A DNA stretch of 64,000 nucleotides from NCBI GenBank assembly GCA_965205535.1, contig CBDBHH010000005.1, positions 2,852,001 to 2,916,000 on the forward strand, in the 5' to 3' direction. Each line of letters begins with the position of its first letter. Position 1 is the stretch's first letter. The notes beneath the pieces are model-generated. The model made no database searches. It was not told where the DNA came from and saw only the letters and a list, made by a program, of their open reading frames with translations. Position numbers and translations under genes: made by a program. Source of the stretch: UBA8079 sp965205535. Its GTDB lineage: Bacteria; Pseudomonadota; Alphaproteobacteria; UBA6615. Of this stretch, positions 25,320 to 32,781 are shown one piece after another.

Positions 25320-26240
25320 TCAGAACAAATGATTCGCCTGCCTGAATTTGGGAAATTCCAGGACGTTATCTTTTTCCTGTAAGCTTCTCACAAAGGTATG
25401 TGCCAAGCGGTGCAAAGCGTTCATTACCGTCGAACTTCCCCTTTCCAGAACGACATCTTCGTCCAGCACCCTGGCCAAGTGCCGTTTGATTTCTGGTGTC
25501 AGATCACCCAACGACGGATTTTTGCCATCCATAATCTCCCGCACTGACTTGTCCACCAGGGGGCGGAACGGCTCCATCAGGTCATCCACTAATGCAAAGG
25601 GATTTTTTCTGTTGTGGTGATGGATTCCGAGTGCCGGGGTCAAGCCCGCGCCGCAGGCCGCCCGCGCAGTTGCGGCCCGCAAAACGCTGTAGCCGTAGTT
25701 TAGCAACGCGTTTTCCAGCCCGGATTGGAAGTCACGGCGAAAATCAGGTCCGAGAAGGGCGGTCCAGTAGCGCCGTGCAGCCTGCGCCTCCATGTTTTCC
25801 GGATCGCCCGATTTTGCGCGCCGGGCCAACACATCAAGGTCCGACAGCGCGGGCGATGACGGATTGAAAGTCTCCAGAACTAGTCGCTGGTTGTTAATCT
25901 TCTCTTTTACAACCGATTGCCAAAGCCGCTTTGCTAGGGGCTTTGAACATTCAATCTGAGCCCATAAAATTCCTGCTTTGTCATGGTGGCTGTCATAGGG
26001 CAGAGAAAGCGCCACAGGATGATAGTCTTTGCCGCAGGTGATGACGGGTGCCTTGCGTTCGGCCAGTTCCATGATCAGGTTTTTAGACAGGGTGATCTGA
26101 TGAGCCGACAGAATCAGAGCGGTAATGTCGTCAAGCGGTACGCGCCCCACCGCATCGTCGCCCGCTTTAACCACCATGAACCCCCGGTGTTTGAACAGGT
26201 AACGACCGTCCTGAGAGATTTCGACAATCTGCGTGACGAT
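25320..26240 (-). CDS. cas1: CRISPR-associated endonuclease Cas1 (type II), non-canonical start
   Basis: From ATG 26177 the protein has 285 residues, but homology extends upstream: the same frame reads IVTQIVEISQDGRYLFKHRG then FMVV, the normal first strands of type II Cas1. No ATG, GTG or TTG lies in that extension. An ATC at 26240 has AAGGGA eight bases upstream and starts 4 bp after the cas9 stop, the likeliest original start; it gives about 306 residues. The active site appears intact: Glu in DPENMEAQAARRYW, His in LGIHHHNRKNPFAL and Asp/Glu in VDDLMEPFRPLVD. Cas1 integrates new spacers. If translation really begins at 26177 the N-terminal sheet is damaged. Confidence 0.9.
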   Translation of the reverse strand: MVTQIVEISQDGRYLFKHRGFMVVKAGDDAVGRVPLDDITALILSAHQITLSKNLIMELAERKAPVITCGKDYHPVALSLPYDSHHDKAGILWAQIECSKPLAKRLWQSVVKEKINNQRLVLETFNPSSPALSDLDVLARRAKSGDPENMEAQAARRYWTALLGPDFRRDFQSGLENALLNYGYSVLRAATARAACGAGLTPALGIHHHNRKNPFALVDDLMEPFRPLVDKSVREIMDGKNPSLGDLTPEIKRHLARVLDEDVVLERGSSTVMNALHRLAHTFVRSLQEKDNVLEFPKFRQANHLF

Positions 26241-26244
26241 GGGC

Positions 26245-29200
26245 TTAGTCCCTTGAGCTACCGTCTTCGGAAACCCTTAATTTTTTTCGAAAGGTCTTGC
26301 GGAGGACATTGATGGAGATAAACTTTCGCTTTCCATCAGTCTCATATTGAGGGCGAAGGTCGATTAAATTGTTAGTTGTACTGAACCCGCCAACTTTCAT
26401 GATTTTTGACTTACCGCCTTCCACCAGCTCCACCAGATCATTCTTGAACAGGCGCGAAATGAATTTCGCCGCCGGATGGATAGGCGCGCCGTTTATCATC
26501 CCGTTGTTTTTGTCGGGCGTTTTGCCCTTACATTCCGCATATGACCAAAAGGCGCCATGCCATTCATATTCATCCGCTTTCCATTTACCCGGCTTTCCTT
26601 TGGGAATCTGCCATATATCAACACACACAAATGAGTCAGGAGCATATGCCTTCCATGGAGCGGACGGGATAGGAATTGCAGACTGGTTTGAAACCAGAAT
26701 ACGCATGGTCTTAATATTATTTTCCTTACCGAACTCGGCTAAGATTTTAGCTAACTCTTTCTTTTCCAGTTTTTTCCCGGCGGCGGCGCTGGCCATTTCG
26801 ACATGATCCTGGACCAAGGTCCGCCACCCCCGGTTACGAATGGCGCTGATTTCCTTTAGCGATAGGCTGTCGATCTTTTTGCGAGTCACCAGTCCGAAGC
26901 CGGGCAGATCAGGGTCCTGCTTTTCATCGGCTACCAGCCCATAGGCGGTTTCATTGAACATCTTGCCGTTGACGCCATGATCGGGCTTGTACGACACGAT
27001 GATCGTATCCAGCCGATCACTAAGTTGATCACGCAGGGGCGTGATGTCGGGTAGCTCGATATGAACACGGTCATCGACGCCGCGACCGGAATTTCTGGAT
27101 ACCTGGTTCAAGACGCCCCGATCGGTCAAACCGACGACGAAAGCGTCTATGATATGGTGCCGATGGTCGTTTCTTTCCTTACGGTTATGATCACCCAGCA
27201 GGCCGTTCAGTTGCCATTTACCACGCATCATGGCGGTTAACCCGCCGGGAACCGCGGCGATCTTGTTCGCGTCGCAGATGTGGCCAAGATAGCGTTTAGT
27301 TACCCGCGAGATATAGGCATTGTCGGTCAACTGACGGGCGATGAACCCGCCATCTTGATTAAACCGGTCCATGGCGTCAGCGTCGAATCTCGGGCGCTTG
27401 TTCCTCGGCAGGGATTTCACTCGCTCAGCGATCTCGGACCACACCATGCCCTTGTCGGCATGCTGATTTTCCGCGAAGGCCTCGTGGGGCGTTTGATTGC
27501 CTTTCAGCCGGTTAGCTTGACGAATGGAGACGGTGAGATTCCCCGCACCACCGTCGAGCGTTCTGGAAAACGGCAGAATATGTTCGATTTCCGCTTCGCC
27601 GTTAAACAGCATGGCCGCTGAAATCACGCGCCCCGAAAAAGGGCAGTGACGGGTCAATTGGTCGGGTCCTAACTCTTCCCAAAGCCGCATTTTTTTCAGG
27701 TCTAGCCCAGACGGATCCCCCCCGTCATTTATCTCGCGGAACAGGGTCGCCCGCCTTTCATTGGCCTTTGCAAATTCCCTGTTCTGCTTTGAAATTTCGT
27801 CGCGGGCCTTGGCGGTTTTTTTTAAATCCCTAGCCAACTCAACATGAATTTCTGTCGGCGACCCAAACCGGTGGGCCAAAACATTTACCAGCTTGCGTAA
27901 CTGGTTCAGAGCCACATGCACCGTGGGATTGTTAATTTTTCCGTAATGCTGCTCCGGAAATTTCTCCGCATCAAAGTCCGCTGGCTTCCCTCCGATAACG
28001 CTCCCACGCAGCAATGCGCCGTAATAAGGCAGTTCCTCTAATAGCTGATCTACTTGCCGGTGACTGTGATGCTGAAACACCCCATCATCGTCCCAAACAT
28101 CTTCTGCGGCTTCGTCATACCGTTTCCCGGTCTTCCGCATAACCTCTGAACAGCGTGTCATGAATTTTCGAGACAGTTTGGTGGTCGCTGACGAAAGCTT
28201 ATATTTAACAATCGATTCCGCCAGATTCTCAGAGAGCGAAAACCTGACCTTCAAATCGTTGAGCAACTGTTCGTCATCCTCAGCATCATGCAGCAATTCC
28301 AGGAGATCGTTATGCTCATCTGGTGACATCTGGTCCCAGTGATCACCAACCATTTCCGGTTTCCGCATATCGATGGCTGTTACATTGCCATTCAACTTGT
28401 CACGGGGGCCTGTCTCTAGATTGAATAGACAGTCGCGCGGGAACAGAAACCCGCCGTCGGGTTTTTTTAATTTTCGGATGGCGTTGAAAGACAGGGTTTT
28501 TTGTGTGTCCAGGCGTTGCAGAACTTGGTCCCGCTGATCTTGGTCCAGTTCGAACTTTTGATGGCCGTCGCCGTAATATTGGAGATTACCCACTTCCTGC
28601 AAAATGCGGAACTCGTGCGCGATAGGCAGATCTTTATGAGCACGATACTCATCGATGAAAAACTCGCACCGCCCACGCTCGACAGGTTTCAGTTTTCGCT
28701 GGAAAAATATCCCGTCGAAACCCTTTTCTTTGTTCCCGTTTCGTAAGTCATCCCAATCGTCGGGGGACAAGTTATGGTGAGGATCCTGTCTGTCCCTTAT
28801 GGCGTCGAACTCTTGTAAATACATTGCCCGGTCAGCATAAAGATCGCCATCCTCACCTCGAAAACGCACTGGCTTGCCATTATTCAGCCGATCGTTGAGC
28901 CATTGTCCTAGTGATTGTCCGTTTAAGGCCGCGCGTAGTTCGGAAATTTTGGGTTTGATCTTGCCGGTTTCTTCATCGTCGCCGTCACTTTTTCGGTTGG
29001 AAAGGAAGCCTCGGCGCTGATTGATATGAAAAAGCGCACGACCTAATTCATGGGGGGATACCGGTCGTTCTAGGGCGGCGGCTCTGAGTTTATAAGGATT
29101 GAGGGCTTCCAGCGCCTTTCGCTCATAAAGGTCCTCCGGCATCAATCCGAGAATGGTCAACCGTTCAAGCAGTTGGTTTTTGCGACGCAATCGGCGGTCT

Positions 29201-29403
29201 CGGTTTCGCCTTGCGCCTCGTGCCAGACGTCTTTCGACAGCTAGACTGTCACCAACGCGGCCATTGGCCTCTGGCTCCCGCCCGTCCGGGAAAATCCTTA
29301 CCCCAGCATCCTTTAACCCAATTACTTCTCCAGAATCTGCCAGATCAAACGCCGCCCACCCGAGGGAATTTGTCCCCATATCTAAAGCCAGACGCCAAGC
29401 CAT
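26245..29403 (-). CDS. cas9: CRISPR-associated endonuclease Cas9, type II-C
   Basis: The 1052-residue length and domain order fit compact type II-C Cas9. RuvC-I is LALDMGTNSLGWAAFDL with Asp8. An Arg-rich bridge helix follows (RLARGARRNRDRRLRRKNQL, about 60-79). The REC lobe spans about 85-480. RuvC-II is EIHVELARDL with Glu522. HNH is EIEHILPFSRTL with His608, Asn622 and Asn631 (ANRLKGN). RuvC-III is HRHHIIDAFVVGL with His750 and Asp753. The residue before the HNH His is Glu607 where SpCas9 has Asp839. The C-terminal PAM-interacting domain covers about 830-1052. AAAGGA precedes ATG 29403. It heads a cas9-cas1-cas2 operon with no csn2 or cas4. Confidence 0.98.
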   Translation of the reverse strand: MAWRLALDMGTNSLGWAAFDLADSGEVIGLKDAGVRIFPDGREPEANGRVGDSLAVERRLARGARRNRDRRLRRKNQLLERLTILGLMPEDLYERKALEALNPYKLRAAALERPVSPHELGRALFHINQRRGFLSNRKSDGDDEETGKIKPKISELRAALNGQSLGQWLNDRLNNGKPVRFRGEDGDLYADRAMYLQEFDAIRDRQDPHHNLSPDDWDDLRNGNKEKGFDGIFFQRKLKPVERGRCEFFIDEYRAHKDLPIAHEFRILQEVGNLQYYGDGHQKFELDQDQRDQVLQRLDTQKTLSFNAIRKLKKPDGGFLFPRDCLFNLETGPRDKLNGNVTAIDMRKPEMVGDHWDQMSPDEHNDLLELLHDAEDDEQLLNDLKVRFSLSENLAESIVKYKLSSATTKLSRKFMTRCSEVMRKTGKRYDEAAEDVWDDDGVFQHHSHRQVDQLLEELPYYGALLRGSVIGGKPADFDAEKFPEQHYGKINNPTVHVALNQLRKLVNVLAHRFGSPTEIHVELARDLKKTAKARDEISKQNREFAKANERRATLFREINDGGDPSGLDLKKMRLWEELGPDQLTRHCPFSGRVISAAMLFNGEAEIEHILPFSRTLDGGAGNLTVSIRQANRLKGNQTPHEAFAENQHADKGMVWSEIAERVKSLPRNKRPRFDADAMDRFNQDGGFIARQLTDNAYISRVTKRYLGHICDANKIAAVPGGLTAMMRGKWQLNGLLGDHNRKERNDHRHHIIDAFVVGLTDRGVLNQVSRNSGRGVDDRVHIELPDITPLRDQLSDRLDTIIVSYKPDHGVNGKMFNETAYGLVADEKQDPDLPGFGLVTRKKIDSLSLKEISAIRNRGWRTLVQDHVEMASAAAGKKLEKKELAKILAEFGKENNIKTMRILVSNQSAIPIPSAPWKAYAPDSFVCVDIWQIPKGKPGKWKADEYEWHGAFWSYAECKGKTPDKNNGMINGAPIHPAAKFISRLFKNDLVELVEGGKSKIMKVGGFSTTNNLIDLRPQYETDGKRKFISINVLRKTFRKKLRVSEDGSSRD

Positions 29404-29439
29404 AACGGATCCTTTCCGTGTTTGTACTAAATAGGGATT

Positions 29440-29475
29440 TAGGTTGACGTAAAGATATTATAGATACAATATCGA
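29440..29475. promoter_or_regulatory. Divergent promoter region for tracrRNA (plus) and cas9 (minus)
   Basis: On the plus strand TTGACG (29444-29449) and TACAAT (29465-29470) are 15 bp apart and would start RNA just before the anti-repeat. On the minus strand TATAAT (29462-29457) lies about 55 bp before the cas9 start, with no good -35. The two -10 elements overlap, so tracrRNA and cas9 promoters may compete. The 15-bp spacing is short for sigma70, so strength is uncertain. Confidence 0.45.
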
Positions 29476-29476
29476 A

Positions 29477-29566
29477 TTCGAGTGTAGCTACTCAGAAATC
29501 TGGGCAATTCGTTAACAAGACTTTTGTCATAAGATTTAAAGGTCGGGTCCGCCCGGCCTTTTTTCG
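29477..29566 (+). ncRNA. tracrRNA
   Basis: The segment 29481-29516 is a 36-base anti-repeat: AGTGTAGCTA and TCAGAAATC match the reverse complement of the repeat exactly, GGG and CAAT match with a one-base offset, and AAC closes it. The rest has mismatches that form a bulge. After a linker (CTTTTGTCATAAG), a hairpin GGTCGGG...CCCGGCC followed by six T ends the RNA near 29566. Opposite strand to cas9 and 78 bp from its start. The RNA pairs with each crRNA repeat and holds the duplex in Cas9. Confidence 0.9.
29541..29566 (+). terminator. Rho-independent terminator of tracrRNA
   Basis: GGTCGGG pairs with CCCGGCC around a short TCCG loop and is followed by TTTTTT. In type II-C tracrRNAs this terminal hairpin is also a structural element bound by Cas9. 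Confidence 0.85.
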
Positions 29567-29852
29567 TTTTGCTTAAGCACGTGCCTTCTTACAGGGGCGG
29601 CTGGCAGCGGGAGTCTTTCCGCCAAACCCGGCCCAAGCCCCCGCCTCAGGAACCGCGCCCCCTGATCCGGGGCTACTGAGCGGATTTGTGACCTAATTGA
29701 TTACTGAAAGGTCGCCCGGGCCCCTGGCCCGTGCTCCACGATCCAAGGCAAAGGCACTCAAATGCCCAATCCTATCCATTGTATGCGCAGAACACGGTTA
29801 TAGGGCCGCGGTAGAGGGACCGCGGGGACTTTCTGAGAATGAGTATTGATAA
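29567..29852. other. Non-coding gap between tracrRNA and recombinase
   Basis: No supportable gene is seen. The stretch is G+C-rich, unlike cas9, with several short G/C-rich inverted repeats (for example around 29,710-29,740). It ends in the perfect inverted repeat at 29806-29825, just before the recombinase gene. The change of composition right after the tracrRNA terminator could mark the edge of the CRISPR-Cas segment. Confidence 0.4.
29806..29825. promoter_or_regulatory. Perfect inverted repeat upstream of the serine recombinase
   Basis: CCGCGGT (29806-29812) and ACCGCGG (29819-29825) are 7-bp inverted arms with a 6-bp spacer, 28 bp before the recombinase start. It could be an operator through which the recombinase regulates itself, a crossover or binding site, or a weak hairpin. 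Only the symmetry is seen directly. Confidence 0.4.
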
Positions 29853-30746
29853 ATGGTCCAAAAACTCGCCGTCGCCTACTACCGAACCTCGTCCGCAGCG
29901 AACGTTGGCGAGGATAAGGACAGCGAGAAGCGCCAACGGGCCGCTGTTATGTCGTACGCCAAGAGCGTCGGGATCAAAGTGGTGAGGGAGTTCTACGCCG
30001 CCGCCGTATCGGGTGCTGACCCAGTGCAAGGCCGCCCGGGCTTCTCGGAAATGCTGGAATACATGCTGGGCAACGGTGCCCGAACCGTGCTGGTTGAATC
30101 CCCAGACCGTTTCGCCCGTGAACTGATCGTCCAGATCGCAGGGCACGAGCTGCTAAAGACGGAAGGGATCGAGCTGATCCCGACAACGGCACCGACCTTC
30201 TTTACAGAGGATACGGCAACGGCTGAGATGGTCCGGAATATCCTCGGCGCCGTGTCCCAGTTTGATCGAAAGAACCTCGTGACGCGCCTGCGGCGTGCCA
30301 GAGACCGTAAGTCTGCCGAGTTGGGACACCGGATCGAAGGGCCGAAGCATCTGGCAGAACTCCGCCCGAACGTTGTCGGACTGGCACAGGCACTCAACAG
30401 AATGCGGAAATCCGGCCATTACACTAACCCCGACATTATGCGGCTGTTTGAAAAGCTGGGGATCAGGAACTCGAACGGGAAGCCGTTCAGTGTCGTGCAG
30501 GTGCGCCGCATGGTTCTGGGGCCAAAAGTGCCAGCAGCGTCCCCACGGGATTATCTGTTCCGGCTGACGGAGACCGGCGACATTGACCCGAACATTCTGA
30601 ATTGGTTCGGCGACAAGCGGTTTCTCAGCTGGGCACGGACCCGAACGGATAAAATCCTAGCCGATATAGATCGGAACGCTTGGCCAGAATGGTCTAAGCC
30701 GGAATGGGCTAAGCAAGGTCTCGAACGTCAACAGGACGCCGACTAG
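29853..30746 (+). CDS. Serine recombinase (resolvase/invertase N-terminal domain)
   Basis: The 297-residue protein starts with the resolvase catalytic domain: AVAYYRTSSAANVGEDKDSE carries the nucleophile (Ser13 or Ser14), and VESPDRFARELIVQIAGHEL has the Asp-Arg pair of the active site. Residues about 170-240 (GLAQALNRMRKSGHYTNPDI, then RLFEKLGIRNSNGKPFS) form a recombinase DNA-binding region. It is shorter than large phage serine integrases and lacks the zinc-ribbon and coiled coil, so it is closer to resolvase/transposon-type enzymes. Lying right next to the CRISPR-Cas segment it is the best candidate for a mobility gene of this island. Confidence 0.85.
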   Translation: MVQKLAVAYYRTSSAANVGEDKDSEKRQRAAVMSYAKSVGIKVVREFYAAAVSGADPVQGRPGFSEMLEYMLGNGARTVLVESPDRFARELIVQIAGHELLKTEGIELIPTTAPTFFTEDTATAEMVRNILGAVSQFDRKNLVTRLRRARDRKSAELGHRIEGPKHLAELRPNVVGLAQALNRMRKSGHYTNPDIMRLFEKLGIRNSNGKPFSVVQVRRMVLGPKVPAASPRDYLFRLTETGDIDPNILNWFGDKRFLSWARTRTDKILADIDRNAWPEWSKPEWAKQGLERQQDAD

Positions 30747-30754
30747 GAAGAGCA

Positions 30755-30766
30755 GGGGGGGGGGGG
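30755..30766. repeat. G12 homopolymer tract
   Basis: A run of about twelve G follows 8 bases after the recombinase stop codon. Such tracts slip in replication and are also error-prone in sequencing. It lies between genes, so length changes could affect only RNA folding or a downstream promoter. Nothing links it to phase variation beyond its length. Confidence 0.7.
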
Positions 30767-30870
30767 CAGAATTTACGGCCAGCCCAAAATATATAACCGA
30801 CCCCGCTGATAAATTTTTATTCTGGCTAATTAGTGTTCTCATCACCCACTCGTGTCGCTAGCATGTCTGC

Positions 30871-31577
30871 ATGATTAAGAATCTTCTCATTGCCATCTTG
30901 CTTTCGGTCAGTTTTGTCGGCGTCGCATCAGCCGATTCAATTGTCGAGAGGGATGCTCGCAACGCATCGGATAACAAAGTTTGTAATTATGCTCCCTTCT
31001 ACAGCGATATAAGATCTCTTTTCCACCCATACTTTCTAGAGGCAGTTAAACGAGGCCTCTCCTGCCGCACCAGTTCCGAACACCCGATAGCTGAAGCTAA
31101 GGCTAAGGCTAAGGCTAAGGCTAAGGCTAAGGTAGAAGAAGCTGAGCGACTAGCGGGTCTCGAACCAACCGACCTTTGCAATAAGTCTGTTAATTCGACC
31201 ACAGGCGAGTGGGATGTTCGTGATGAGTGGAAGCCCTACACCGAAGAGGCTAAGCGTCGGGGGCTGAAGCGAGGCAAAAACGGGCAGCCGCAGTGGCTGA
31301 GCGCGAACGTCAGGCGGAGGCCAAACGTCAGGCCGATCTGCTTGCGCTGCAGACCAATCCGATGACAGTGGCATTAGCCGAAGAAGTGGCCCTCTCAACA
31401 CCCTTCGATGATGCCATCGGCGAAGGACGGCGTGGCGGCGAGGAGGGTGAGTGTCGTGGCGACGGTGGCTGTTTTCGTGAGGTGACGCATGTTGAGGTTT
31501 CCCGATCTGCGAGTTACGGGATCGGCTTAACATTGCCGGCGTTTGCACCGAAGGCCTGTCGGGGGCTTCTGACCTGA
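30871..31577 (+). pseudogene. Secreted Ala-Lys repeat protein, frame-broken
   Basis: The first frame (30871-31365) starts with a signal peptide (MIKNLLIAILLSVSFVGVAS, cleaved near ASA) and contains four cysteines and a low-complexity EAKAKAKAKAKAKVEEAE segment coded by tandem GCTAAG. Near 31,259-31,263 (five G) the frame appears to shift: adding one G joins it to a frame reading AEARQKRAAAVAERERQAEA, then KRQADLLALQTNPM, and running to 31577. Only the first part of the second frame looks coding. I do not recognise the family. It is probably periplasmic. It lies within the recombinase/CRISPR island. Confidence 0.5.
31096..31131. repeat. Six tandem GCTAAG hexanucleotides
   Basis: Six perfect copies of GCTAAG encode alternating Ala-Lys in the secreted protein gene. 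Because the unit is two codons, copy-number change alters the length of the charged linker but not the frame. Confidence 0.9.
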
Positions 31578-31680
31578 TTGTGATCGAACGCGAGTGAGCT
31601 ATCTTCTCGATGCCGATTGCGAATTGCCTTCGCACGAGCAACCGGCCATCGTGAGAGGGTCTAGCGAACGGAGTGGCGCT

Positions 31681-32088
31681 TTGAGTGATGATAAACACAG
31701 CGATGGCATGGCCGTCCGACGCGCAGTGCTGGGTGCGGACCATGTTGATCGGGCAGAAGCCAACAAGACCGGTTTCGATGCCGATTTTCAAAAGTTCATT
31801 ACCGAGTCAGCCTGGGGTTCGGTGTGGACCCGCGAGGGCCTGACAACACGTGAGCGCAGCCTCCTGGTCGTCGCGTTCATGGCCGCGCTGGGGCATCATG
31901 ACGAACTGGCGATGCACATCCGTGCGACGGCAAATACGGGCGCATCGATGGACGATATCAAGGAAGTGCTGTTGATGGTGGGGGTCTATGCCGGCGTGCC
32001 GGCGGCCAACGCCGCGATCGCGGTTGCGAAAAAAACCTATACCGAGATGGGTCTCGATCTGGGCGATGTGGAAGGCGATGAGGCATGA
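31681..32088 (+). CDS. pcaC: 4-carboxymuconolactone decarboxylase
   Basis: The best start is TTG 31681 (GGAG eight bases upstream), which gives 135 residues beginning SDDKHSDGMAVRRAVLGADHVD, the standard PcaC N-terminus; the frame open to 31594 adds unrelated residues. The AhpD-like core shows RERSLLVVAFMAALGHHDELAMHI with the catalytic Glu/His, and ATANTGASMDDIKEVLL. The enzyme decarboxylates gamma-carboxymuconolactone to beta-ketoadipate enol-lactone in the protocatechuate branch. Its stop overlaps the pcaH start, and the order pcaC-pcaH-pcaG-pcaB is one operon. Confidence 0.93.
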   Translation: MSDDKHSDGMAVRRAVLGADHVDRAEANKTGFDADFQKFITESAWGSVWTREGLTTRERSLLVVAFMAALGHHDELAMHIRATANTGASMDDIKEVLLMVGVYAGVPAANAAIAVAKKTYTEMGLDLGDVEGDEA

Positions 32089-32780
32089 GCGACACAAATC
32101 GCGATTGGACGAGCCAGCCGCCGCTTCTCCATCCGGACTACAAATCCACGCAACTGCGCGGCCCCACGAAACCCCTGATCCCAATTCCGGAATCTCTGTC
32201 CGAAATTACCGGCCCGGTCTATGGGCATGACGCGCTCGGACCTGAGGATGCCGATCTGACCAGAAACTCGCGTGTGAACGGTGAGCCGCTGGGCGAACGC
32301 ATCATCGTCGCGGGCCAGGTGGTTGACGAGAATGACAGGCCCATTCCAAACACGCTCATCGAGATATGGCAGGCCAATTCGGCGGGGCGCTATGTCCATG
32401 ATGTCGATCAGCATGATGCGCCGCTGGACCCCAATTTTCTGGGCGCGGGTCGTTGTGTGACGGATGCCGACGGACGCTATGAGTTCCGCACGATCAAGCC
32501 GGGTGCCTATCCCTGGCGTAATCATGACAACGCGTGGCGCCCCAATCACATCCACCTGTCGTTGTTCGGGCCCACCCTGGCGACGCGCCTGGTCACCCAG
32601 ATGTATTTCCCGGGCGACCCGCTGTTCGCGTTCGATCCGATTTACAACGGTGTCCCCGATGGCGCTCGCGATCGGATGGTGTCGGCGTTCGAACTGGAAC
32701 TGACCGAGCCTGAATTCGCCCTCGGGTACCGGTTCGATATCGTGTTGCGGGGCCCGCGGGCCACGCCGATGGAGGGCTGA
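32085..32780 (+). CDS. pcaH: Protocatechuate 3,4-dioxygenase, beta subunit
   Basis: The 231-residue protein holds the non-haem Fe(III) site of the intradiol dioxygenase: a Tyr in GRYVHDVDQHDAPLDP, a Tyr in KPGAYPWRNHDNAWRPNHIHL and two His in the same NHIHL motif. The N-terminal LTEITGPVYGH-like segment (here SLSEITGPVYGHDALG) is typical of PcaH. With PcaG it cleaves protocatechuate to 3-carboxy-cis,cis-muconate. It overlaps the pcaC stop by 4 bp and pcaG starts 1 bp after its stop, so the subunits are translationally coupled. Confidence 0.96.
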   Translation: MSDTNRDWTSQPPLLHPDYKSTQLRGPTKPLIPIPESLSEITGPVYGHDALGPEDADLTRNSRVNGEPLGERIIVAGQVVDENDRPIPNTLIEIWQANSAGRYVHDVDQHDAPLDPNFLGAGRCVTDADGRYEFRTIKPGAYPWRNHDNAWRPNHIHLSLFGPTLATRLVTQMYFPGDPLFAFDPIYNGVPDGARDRMVSAFELELTEPEFALGYRFDIVLRGPRATPMEG

Positions 32781-32781
32781 C

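Noticed and set aside
29853..30746. Phage integrase of the large serine type with attachment sites
   Set aside because: The protein is too short, lacks the zinc and coiled-coil parts, and I found no phage genes or matching direct repeats at the island edges.
31150..31791. 213-codon minus-strand frame before pcaC
   Set aside because: It has Arg/His-rich shadow composition, no start signal, and covers the secreted protein and pcaC starts.
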